A stretch of DNA of 5,775 nt from Oscillospiraceae bacterium (GTDB lineage Bacteria > Bacillota > Clostridia > Oscillospirales > Ruminococcaceae): the NCBI GenBank assembly GCA_019416775.1, contig DXWR01000097.1, positions 1 through 5,775 on the forward strand, written 5' to 3'. The notes below the pieces were generated by a model. It ran no database searches, had not been told where the DNA came from, and saw only the letters and a list, made by a program, of their open reading frames with translations. Position 1 is the first letter of the stretch; each line of letters opens with the position of its first letter. Positions 1-5,662 of the stretch are shown in pieces. The translations under genes were made by a program, and so were the position numbers.

Positions 1-316
1 GCATGGTGTTGAACAGCACCGTTTTCCCGGGAATCAGGGAATAATCCTGCATCACAAAACCGATCTTTTGATTGCGGAAGGCGGAAGCCGTGGCGTCGCT
101 GAACTGCTTGACTTCTTTGCCGTCCAACAGGTAGCTGCCGCCATCGAAGGTGTCCAGCAGGCCCAGGATATGCAGCAAGGTGGACTTCCCTGCTCCGGAC
201 TCCCCTTCAATGGAGACAAATTCCCCGTCTTCAATGGTGAGGGAGATGTCCTTCAAGGCGTGAAATTTTTCCCGTCCAATGGGGTAATACTTATGGATCT
301 GTTTTAACTGTAGCAT
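1..316 (-). CDS. ABC transporter ATP-binding protein, MacB/LolD-type (N-terminal 105 residues; runs off the left edge)
   Basis: This is the nucleotide-binding subunit that would hydrolyse ATP on the cytoplasmic face to power the permeases encoded just upstream. The visible part begins MLQLKQIHKYYPIG. It holds a complete Walker A loop, GESGAGKST at residues 38-46 with Lys44, and a Q-loop region, GFVMQDYSLIPG, with Gln90. The stretch after Walker A (LLHILGLLD, then GSYLLDG) is typical of the MacB/LolD/FtsE class, which partners FtsX-fold permeases. The signature motif, Walker B and H-loop would lie beyond base 1. The ATG at 316 is preceded by GGAAGG with 6 nt spacing and lies 15 nt after the stop of the last permease, so it is the last operon gene seen here. 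The family call is firm. The substrate cannot be told from this fragment. Confidence 0.95.
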   Translation of the reverse strand, partial: MLQLKQIHKYYPIGREKFHALKDISLTIEDGEFVSIEGESGAGKSTLLHILGLLDTFDGGSYLLDGKEVKQFSDATASAFRNQKIGFVMQDYSLIPGKTVLFNTM

Positions 317-331
317 AACGCACCTTCCTTT

Positions 332-740
332 CTATTCTTTGGAGGACAGCCAAAAATCAGAGGGAGATTTTTTACGCAGCACACCCAGCGCCGCCGCCAG
401 CGTAACGACGAACATGAAAAGGGCAATGCCAACAATCAGCCAGCTGGAAGCAGCATCAAAATAAGGGGGAGAAACCGGATCCGGCTGAATCCAATCCGTG
501 GCCACCCAGGCATAGTAGCTGTTGACGTAGATCAGATTGATGCCGGCAGCGAGGAGAATCAAAATCCCGGTGTGTCCCGCCACGCTCCAAACAATCCGCC
601 GTTTGCTGTAACCCAGCAGATAGTACACCGCATCGGTGCGGGTGCGCCGGAACACAGAGAGGATAGCGATGCTGAAGAAAGCCACAAAGGCAATGGCAAC
701 GTAAAAGAGGGGGATCACAAGGGTGCTCTTAAAGCTGCTG
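332..740 (-). repeat. Direct repeat copy 2: C-terminal membrane module of the permease pair
   Basis: This segment matches 1644-2052 at a constant 1312-bp offset, with an 88-bp perfect run (391-478 against 1703-1790). It encodes the last three helices. The encoded proteins differ at about 11 of 136 residues here, far fewer than in the ectodomain. Boundaries are approximate on the ectodomain side. Confidence 0.85.
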
Positions 741-1630
741 TCCAAATGGTCTGCGCTGGTTTGCCGGATCTGGGAAAGGGTCAACCAGCCGCCGGTTTGG
801 CTCAACAGGTCTTGGACTGCCTGAATCTGTTCCGGTGTGGCGTCGGCTGTAAAGTCCACCCAAAAGTGTTTCAGTGTGGAACCGTATTGAAAGCGCATAC
901 TCCGCTGCATCAGCATTTCAAAGGTGTCGCATGGTCCCAGCAGCAACGCCGGAACATTCTGGTATAAATCGGAGACAGTCAGGCTGGTTCCTTCCGCGCC
1001 CAAAGTAGGAAGGAACGCCGGCCCATAGATGACGCCACAAACCCGAATGCGGAATACGTTTTTGATGGAATCGGTGCCTTGGTTTTCATACACCACCAAA
1101 TCCATGGTGCTGCCCACAGGGACGTCATAAAAGTCTTCTCCGCAAAGCACCGCATTGAAGGTGCCGTCCGGATTTTCCGCCTGGTCAAACCACTCTCCTC
1201 GATTCAAATCCGGAAACAGTGCTTGGAAATCCTGGGAACAAAGAAACGCAGTCCAGGAATCCAAAGAACCAAAACCAGAATCCGAAGAACCAAAACCACT
1301 TACTTCCAAGGAATAATTTGCCAGCACTGACCGCACTCCCGGCATTTGTTCCAAGGTTTGGATCAGCTCATAGCGGGCTTGATTTCCCGCCGTAATTTCT
1401 TTCACGTCTTCCGCCGATCCGGGCGGGACTGGATCTGAAAAATCCATGTAGTAAAGGGCTTGATCGCTTTCCAATGCCAGGGTTGCTTTTTCGTTGGACA
1501 GGGCAATGTAGCGATAGATCCCCCAAGCATTGGAAAGGGTCAGGATGGATACCGTCACCACAAACAGCAGCAACAGATCCAGCAGGATGAAACCTTTCCG
1601 GTTCTCCCACCACAATAAAATCCGTTTCAT
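332..1630 (-). CDS. FtsX/MacB-like ABC transporter permease, copy 2 of a tandem pair (432 aa)
   Basis: This is an integral membrane subunit with the four-helix MacB/FtsX layout. One N-terminal helix (about residues 13-36) is followed by a large extracytoplasmic domain (about 40-300) and three C-terminal helices (about 303-327, 347-369, 396-418). The segment YYLLGYSKRRIVWSV (337-350) after the second helix matches the FtsX-family cytoplasmic loop, usually written as LLGxSxRxI. An in-frame extension to 1747 exists, but ATG 1630 is chosen because it has GGAGG 9 nt upstream, and because the protein from there aligns end to end with its neighbour (both start MKRILLWW). The SD overlaps the upstream gene's TAG stop, which suggests coupled translation. 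The last 136 residues are about 92% identical to the neighbouring copy, while the ectodomain is only roughly half identical. Ectodomain residues 113-126 contain a 7-residue tandem repeat. The substrate is unknown. Confidence 0.9.
   Translation of the reverse strand: MKRILLWWENRKGFILLDLLLLFVVTVSILTLSNAWGIYRYIALSNEKATLALESDQALYYMDFSDPVPPGSAEDVKEITAGNQARYELIQTLEQMPGVRSVLANYSLEVSGFGSSDSGFGSLDSWTAFLCSQDFQALFPDLNRGEWFDQAENPDGTFNAVLCGEDFYDVPVGSTMDLVVYENQGTDSIKNVFRIRVCGVIYGPAFLPTLGAEGTSLTVSDLYQNVPALLLGPCDTFEMLMQRSMRFQYGSTLKHFWVDFTADATPEQIQAVQDLLSQTGGWLTLSQIRQTSADHLDSSFKSTLVIPLFYVAIAFVAFFSIAILSVFRRTRTDAVYYLLGYSKRRIVWSVAGHTGILILLAAGINLIYVNSYYAWVATDWIQPDPVSPPYFDAASSWLIVGIALFMFVVTLAAALGVLRKKSPSDFWLSSKE
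1257..1298 (-). repeat. In-frame 21-bp tandem repeat (two copies, one mismatch) inside the permease ectodomain
   Basis: Two adjacent 21-bp units (1257-1277 and 1278-1298) differ at one base. In the protein they encode a twofold GFGS-x-DS heptad (GFGSSDS then GFGSLDS, residues 113-126). The paralogous permease lacks this repeat and is 3 residues shorter here, which points to a local duplication by slippage in a flexible, Gly/Ser-rich loop. Confidence 0.85.
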
Positions 1631-1643
1631 TTCAGTTTCCCTC

Positions 1644-2052
1644 CTATTCTTTGGAGGTCCGCCAAAAGCCGGAGGGTGACTTTTTCCGCAGCACTCCCAA
1701 CACCGCCGCCAGCGTAACGACGAACATGAAAAGGGCAATGCCAACAATCAGCCAGCTGGAAGCAGCATCAAAATAAGGGGGAGAAACCGGGTCCGGCTGA
1801 ATCCAATCCATAGCCACCCAGGCGTAATAGCTGTTGACGTAGATTAAATTGATGCCGGCAGCGAGGAGAATCAAAATCCCGGTGTGCCCCGCCACGCTCC
1901 AGACAATCCGCCGTTTGCTGTAACCCAGCAGATAGTACACCGCATAGGTGCGAGTGCGCCGGAACACATAGAGGATGGTGATGCTGAAGAACGCCACAAA
2001 GGCAATGGCCACATAAAAAATGGGGATCACAAGAGCTCCCTTGAAGCTGCTG
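1644..2052 (-). repeat. Direct repeat copy 1: C-terminal membrane module of the permease pair
   Basis: This is the partner of the copy at 332-740, covering the stop-codon end and the three C-terminal helices of the first tandem permease. The two direct copies in the same orientation could recombine to fuse the two permeases into one gene. Confidence 0.85.
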
Positions 2053-2933
2053 TCCAGGTATTTCGCACTGCCCTGCTGCACCTCAGACCAAGTCAGACAG
2101 CCGCCGGTTTGGCTCAGACGGTCCTTCACGGCCTGCATCTGCTCCGGTGTGGCGTCGGCTGTAAAGTCCACGAAAAAGTTTTTCAGCACACTGCCGTACT
2201 GGAATTCCAGCCCCTTCTGCATCAAGCCGATGAGACCCTCGCATTCCCCCAGCACAATGGCCGGGACATCCTGATAAAAGCTGGCGGTAACCAAGGTGGT
2301 GCCCTGAGAGCCCAGGGTGGGGACAAAAGCCGGGGAATCGATCACCCCGCAGATCCGAATGGTAAAGATGTTTTCAATGTTTTCGGTCCCTTCCTGATAA
2401 AACATACTCATATCCAAGGTAGACCCAATGGGAATGTTGTAAAACATTTCCCCGCAGACTACGGCGTTGTAGGTGCCGTCCTCATTTTGAGGCCGGTCAA
2501 ACCAGGATCCCCGGTTCAAAGATGGGAACAATTCCTCAAAGCCGGGAATGGCGATCATAGCAGTGAGACCGTCCAGATCATGGCTGGGGGAATTGAATTC
2601 CCCGATCCGCATTGGATAACTGCCCAGCACCGTCCGCACCCCGGGCATCTCGCGGACGTATTGAACCAGGTCATACCGGGACCGGTTTGCGGCAATGATC
2701 TGTTCCATCTGTTCCTCCGACGCAGGCGGGATGGTATCGGAAAAATCCATATAGTACAAAGCGCTATCGCTTTGTAAAGCGGCATTGACCTTTTCGTTGG
2801 CCAAATCCAGGTAGCGGTAAGCGCCCCAGGCGTTGGTGAGGGTAAAGATGGACACCGACACCACAAACAACAGCAACAGATCCAGCAGGATGGAGCCTTT
2901 CAGGTTCTGCCACCACAGTAAGATTCGTTTCAT
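1644..2933 (-). CDS. FtsX/MacB-like ABC transporter permease, copy 1 of a tandem pair (429 aa)
   Basis: This permease has the same architecture as the following gene: an N-terminal helix (about residues 14-36), an extracytoplasmic domain (about 40-297), and helices near 300-324, 344-366 and 393-415, with the FtsX-type loop LLGYSKRRIVW. The ectodomain carries stretches shared with its paralogue, including MDFSD, NRGxWFD, FVDFTADATPEQ and LSQTGG, plus three cysteines at equivalent positions (160, 195, 231). A GTG three codons upstream (2942) is in frame but overlaps the Shine-Dalgarno. ATG 2933 has GGAGG 8 nt away and is chosen. The SD overlaps the TAG stop of the preceding permease (TAGGAGG), so translation is probably coupled. 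The two copies may form a heterodimer or alternate subunits, which is inference. No specific substrate is recognisable. Confidence 0.9.
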   Translation of the reverse strand: MKRILLWWQNLKGSILLDLLLLFVVSVSIFTLTNAWGAYRYLDLANEKVNAALQSDSALYYMDFSDTIPPASEEQMEQIIAANRSRYDLVQYVREMPGVRTVLGSYPMRIGEFNSPSHDLDGLTAMIAIPGFEELFPSLNRGSWFDRPQNEDGTYNAVVCGEMFYNIPIGSTLDMSMFYQEGTENIENIFTIRICGVIDSPAFVPTLGSQGTTLVTASFYQDVPAIVLGECEGLIGLMQKGLEFQYGSVLKNFFVDFTADATPEQMQAVKDRLSQTGGCLTWSEVQQGSAKYLDSSFKGALVIPIFYVAIAFVAFFSITILYVFRRTRTYAVYYLLGYSKRRIVWSVAGHTGILILLAAGINLIYVNSYYAWVAMDWIQPDPVSPPYFDAASSWLIVGIALFMFVVTLAAVLGVLRKKSPSGFWRTSKE

Positions 2934-2945
2934 CCAAGCCACCTC

Positions 2946-4076
2946 CTATGCCGTTTCGGCTTTGCCGGCCACAATGGAGGACCGCCACACCGACACCAAA
3001 AAGGGAATACAGGCCACTCCACTGACCAAAAGCACCGCCGCCACAATGAGCAGGTAGTCCCAGAAGGTAAAGGCTTGGTCCGGGAACAGGCTGATGGAAC
3101 TGAAAAAGGTGGGGTACAGCACCAGATGAAGCAGCACCGCCAACAGCGCCGCCGCCAAGGTCAGCAGTTCCACCTCCGCCAACGCAATGAGAGTCACCTT
3201 TTTCCGGGAAGCTCCCACCAGACGGTACACCAGATCCTCCCCTTTGGACAGGTCGAACAGGTACTTCAGCAAAAACAAGAAGCAGAACACCGCCAACAAA
3301 AGCAGCAGCAGTCCTTGGAAAAAGTTGGAGGAACGGTTTTGATTTTCCCCGGTCAGATAGGTGGGACCGTAGAAAGTGTATCCATCGGTGACCTGAGCGC
3401 CGTCAAACAGCTGTTCCAGCTGCTGCACGTAACCGGCGGAGTCCTGTTCACTCAGCACATGGGGCAGGATCACATCCAGCCGGTCCACCGAAAATCCGTG
3501 GGACACCATGGCGTCGTAGGGGATGCAGGAGGGGTTAAGGTAATTATGTACTCCAATCACCGAAAAAGGCACGCCATCCAACACCAAAACCGGATCTTCC
3601 AACTGGGTGAGCCGGCTGCGGCCCACAAAGGAATCCACGTCGGGGCTGCCCATCAGCAGAATCTCCCCGCCGGGAGAAAGGTCGGCAGAACCAAACCAGG
3701 GTTGATAAGAAAAGCGATTGTCCGGCCGGGCGCAGAGGGTGATGGACAAGGGCTGTCCTTCCGGCACCCGCTGACCATCCAGGGCTTGGGAAGCGGGATC
3801 CAGTTGAGCGGTATGGTAGAGGGTTACCGTATTGTTTTCCGCCAGCTGGGCAATGCGCTCATCCTCCGGGGAAATGGAGGTGGGCAGCTGCACCTGGTAG
3901 GTGGCCATGACCTCCGGCTCACTGGCGATCAGCTGGCTGGCTTTGACGCTGTCCCCGTAGTAGTACAGGAAAAACAGCACGCTGGCCAGCACCCCCAGCA
4001 GAAACAGCGCCACCACCAGGGTATGACTTTTCAGGTGGGTTTGCAGACGGCTTTTTAAAAGGTAGAAAAATTTCAC
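2946..4076 (-). CDS. FtsX-like ABC transporter permease, divergent third subunit (376 aa)
   Basis: This membrane protein has the same 1+3 helix plan as the two permeases that follow but little sequence similarity to them. An N-terminal helix spans about residues 19-39. The extracytoplasmic domain spans about 41-252. C-terminal helices lie near 253-273, 294-321 and 341-363. The segment YRLVGASRKKVTLIALAEVELL (about 284-305) is the characteristic FtsX/MacB cytoplasmic loop leading into the next helix. It is shorter than its neighbours because of a smaller ectodomain. The start is GTG at 4076, with GGAGG 8 nt upstream. No ATG is better placed. It ends in a TAG that forms part of the next gene's ribosome binding site. 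It probably pairs with one or both downstream permeases and the ATPase. The family is reasonably sure, the function is not. Confidence 0.87.
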   Translation of the reverse strand: MKFFYLLKSRLQTHLKSHTLVVALFLLGVLASVLFFLYYYGDSVKASQLIASEPEVMATYQVQLPTSISPEDERIAQLAENNTVTLYHTAQLDPASQALDGQRVPEGQPLSITLCARPDNRFSYQPWFGSADLSPGGEILLMGSPDVDSFVGRSRLTQLEDPVLVLDGVPFSVIGVHNYLNPSCIPYDAMVSHGFSVDRLDVILPHVLSEQDSAGYVQQLEQLFDGAQVTDGYTFYGPTYLTGENQNRSSNFFQGLLLLLLAVFCFLFLLKYLFDLSKGEDLVYRLVGASRKKVTLIALAEVELLTLAAALLAVLLHLVLYPTFFSSISLFPDQAFTFWDYLLIVAAVLLVSGVACIPFLVSVWRSSIVAGKAETA

Positions 4077-4114
4077 TTGTCACGCCTCCTTTGGGTAACA
4101 TAGAGTTGGCAGGA

Positions 4115-4741
4115 TCACACCGGAGGGAGAAAAATCTCATCCCAAGTGCCGGCTATATTTCCAAATTGAACGTCATAGCCGGAAAACCTTGCTTGCGCGG
4201 CATAGGGGGTAGTCCCCTGCACCGAAGGGATGGTCACCAGTCCGTTTTGAATAAGATCGCCGGTCTGCCGGCGCACCGCCCCATCCAAACCCGTCAACTC
4301 CACGGTAAGGGTGGCCATATAATCGGGGCTGCTTCCAACTGCGGCGGAGGCCCAGCAAAAGCGATTTTCACCCGACCTGGGATAATAATCGTACTGCAGC
4401 GCCAAATCTCTGGTTGTTTTCCAATCCTGGGAAAAATGGACGGTAAAATCGGTATCGGGATAGATCTTTGCAGCATCAAAAGAATCCCGCCCCTCCACCC
4501 GTTCTCGGGAAGCGCCACTGGTGGTTTGATACATATCAAACCGATAGATTACCAGATGATGATCGTAATCTATGGTGGTGTTTTCCGGATGCTCCGGGCC
4601 GTACTCCCGCAGCAGATCGTCCGGAGGCCAGGCTTCAACAGCATCCCCTTGCGCTTGGGCGGAGGGAGAAAAACACAGCAGCAATCCCAAAAGAAGCAGC
4701 GGCAAAAGCCGGCGGCAGAGGGATTTCCAAGAGATTTTCAT
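4115..4741 (-). CDS. Secreted protein of unknown function, paralogue 2 (208 aa, Sec signal peptide)
   Basis: I do not recognise a family. The product begins with a classical Sec signal peptide: a basic n-region (K2, K6, R10, R11), a leucine-rich core at about residues 12-24, and a signal peptidase I site after SAQA (residues 27-30). There is no lipobox Cys at the cleavage site and no other membrane segment, so the roughly 178-residue mature part should be released or held outside the membrane by partners. The mature part shares HPENT (51-55), GRDSFD (84-89), YPDTD (94-98), GLDG, QGTTPYA and FGNI with the gene before it, and a single mature Cys at residue 129. ATG 4741 is preferred over in-frame GTG 4750, which abuts the SD (GGAGG, 8 nt before the ATG). 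The gene sits 38 nt before the permease genes, so it likely serves the transporter as an accessory partner or cargo; this is inference. Confidence 0.85.
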   Translation of the reverse strand: MKISWKSLCRRLLPLLLLGLLLCFSPSAQAQGDAVEAWPPDDLLREYGPEHPENTTIDYDHHLVIYRFDMYQTTSGASRERVEGRDSFDAAKIYPDTDFTVHFSQDWKTTRDLALQYDYYPRSGENRFCWASAAVGSSPDYMATLTVELTGLDGAVRRQTGDLIQNGLVTIPSVQGTTPYAAQARFSGYDVQFGNIAGTWDEIFLPPV

Positions 4742-4757
4742 CCAAGACACCTCCTTT
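4643..4757 (-). repeat. Direct repeat copy B: SD plus signal-peptide segment of the secreted-protein pair
   Basis: This segment matches 5333-5447 at a constant 690-bp offset. It includes a perfect run of 62 bp (4669-4730 against 5359-5420) and only scattered mismatches on either side. It covers the ribosome binding site, start and signal peptide. Similarity falls off sharply in the part encoding the mature protein. Confidence 0.9.
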
Positions 4758-4804
4758 CTCTTTCAAATATAAACGCCATTCGCTTTTCTATTAAAAATGA
4801 TTCG

Positions 4805-5431
4805 CTAAAATTGATAAATGTCCTCAATAGTAGTAAAAATATTTCCCAATTCCATGCGATAACCAGCAAAAACCACCTGTTTGGCATAATGGGTAGTTCC
4901 TTCTACGGAAAACAAATGAATCCACGGTGAGGACCAATCAGCAGTCGTTTGGCTCTGCAAAAACCCATCCAGCCCTGCCAGTCGGATTTCAATTACGCCA
5001 TTGTCAATTCCATAGCCGCCCATAGACACACTCATGGAAGCCAGGCAGTTCCGCCCAGGGGAGGAAGCGGGGAAATAGCGGTACTCCACTCCCCGGGAAC
5101 CCAGATAGGTTTCGCTAACTGATAAGCTTTGGGTGAGGTCGGTGTTTGGGTAAAAGTTGGGCGGATCAAAGGAATCCCGCCCCGGCACCCGGGACCAGGA
5201 AGCACCGTCGGTGATCTCTGACCGGTCTGCCCGGTAAGTGACGATACTGTGTTCCCAATCCAGAATGGTGTTTTCCGGGTGTCGTGGATCATGCCACTGC
5301 AGCAGGCGCTCCGGAGGCCAATCTTGGTTGGAATCCCCCTGCGCTTGGGCGGAGGGGCAAAAACACAGCAGCAATCCCAAAAGAAGCAGCGGCAAAAGCC
5401 GGCGGCAGAGGGATTTCCAAATGGTTTTCAT
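4805..5431 (-). CDS. Secreted protein of unknown function, paralogue 1 (208 aa, Sec signal peptide), first gene of the operon
   Basis: This is the tandem paralogue of the next gene and the same length (208 aa). Its signal peptide is almost identical (charged start with WKSLCRR, leucine core, cleavage after SAQA at residue 30). The mature chain is clearly diverged but keeps HPENT (51-55), GRDSFD (84-89), YPNTD (94-98), GLDG, EGTTHYA, FAGY and LGNI, and the sole mature Cys129. No enzyme motif or known domain is visible. The composition, rich in aromatic and polar residues with regular hydrophobic spacing, is compatible with a beta-rich fold, but that is a guess. ATG 5431 has GGAGG 8 nt upstream. 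GTG 5440 is in frame but lies against the SD. A consensus promoter lies about 90 bp upstream, so this gene opens the transcript, and 63 nt separate it from its paralogue. Confidence 0.85.
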   Translation of the reverse strand: MKTIWKSLCRRLLPLLLLGLLLCFCPSAQAQGDSNQDWPPERLLQWHDPRHPENTILDWEHSIVTYRADRSEITDGASWSRVPGRDSFDPPNFYPNTDLTQSLSVSETYLGSRGVEYRYFPASSPGRNCLASMSVSMGGYGIDNGVIEIRLAGLDGFLQSQTTADWSSPWIHLFSVEGTTHYAKQVVFAGYRMELGNIFTTIEDIYQF

Positions 5432-5447
5432 CCAAGGCACCTCCTTC
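5333..5447 (-). repeat. Direct repeat copy A: SD plus signal-peptide segment of the secreted-protein pair
   Basis: This is the partner of the copy at 4643-4757. The near-identity of DNA, including synonymous sites, over the signal peptide contrasts with the diverged mature sequence downstream. That contrast implies either recent gene conversion or strong local constraint. Confidence 0.9.
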
Positions 5448-5519
5448 TTTTTTGGATTTCACGCCGTTGATTTGCACAAATTTTTGGAGTGGATCAATTT
5501 GTTTTTGTTCTTTAATTTC

Positions 5520-5547
5520 ATTATAACTGTCGTTTTTAAGTTGTCAA
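5520..5547 (-). promoter_or_regulatory. Sigma-A-type promoter of the secreted-protein/ABC transporter operon
   Basis: On the minus strand there is a perfect -35 box TTGACA (5542-5547), a 16-bp spacer, and a perfect -10 box TATAAT (5520-5525). Transcription should begin near 5513, leaving an untranslated leader of about 80 nt before ATG 5431. Both hexamers match consensus in an AT-rich spacer, so basal strength should be high unless a repressor acts. The assignment rests on sequence match only. Confidence 0.8.
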
Positions 5548-5618
5548 TTGTTTTGGCATAAAGTGCATGAATTTGTCATAATCTGCACCGATGAGGCAGG
5601 AACGCCGGATTGGAAGAC

Positions 5619-5649
5619 AAAAAAACCAGCAGGAAAAATTTCCTGCCGG
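5619..5649 (-). terminator. Rho-independent terminator after the cysteine-rich gene
   Basis: Read on the minus strand, CCGGCAGG and CCTGCTGG form the two arms (one G-U pair), extended by A-U pairs to about a 10-bp stem with a 4-nt loop. Seven T residues follow immediately (plus-strand A run 5619-5625). It lies 14 nt past the TAA at 5663 and upstream of the operon promoter, so it separates the two units. The plus strand has no U-tract after the hairpin, so termination should be one-way. Confidence 0.9.
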
Positions 5650-5662
5650 AAAAGAAACCGAT

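Noticed and set aside
1631..1747. N-terminal extension of the second tandem permease to 1747
   Set aside because: The extra 39 residues are the out-of-frame end of the preceding gene. ATG 1630 has a good SD and aligns with the paralogue's start.
1884..2777. Plus-strand open frame (297 codons) antisense to permease copy 1, with a similar frame in copy 2 at 572-967
   Set aside because: Its recurrence in both copies only reflects the duplicated DNA. The translation is low-complexity and has no usable ribosome binding site.
3075..4058. Long plus-strand open frame (327 codons) antisense to the divergent permease
   Set aside because: It is a shadow of the minus-strand gene. Its product is Gln/His/Gly-rich without domains, and the opposite frame has a ribosome binding site, membrane helices and family motifs.
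4778..4806. Direct repeat ATTCGCT twice between the two secreted genes
   Set aside because: It is seven bases only, one copy overlaps a stop codon, and it is not accompanied by a promoter or hairpin.
4091..4930. Plus-strand open frame (279 codons) opposite the second secreted protein
   Set aside because: It crosses an intergenic gap and a well-supported signal-peptide gene on the other strand, and its translation shows no domain.
4115..5431. Secreted pair as two-peptide bacteriocin precursors exported by the transporter
   Set aside because: They are too long (208 aa), use Sec signals instead of double-glycine leaders, and no peptidase domain is seen. They could still be cargo, but the bacteriocin label is unsupported.
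5476..5502. Inverted repeat ACAAATT / AATTTGT in the operon leader, considered as a riboswitch or attenuator
   Set aside because: It is only seven A/U-rich pairs around a 13-nt loop with no conserved riboswitch features and no terminator U-tract, so it is probably chance.
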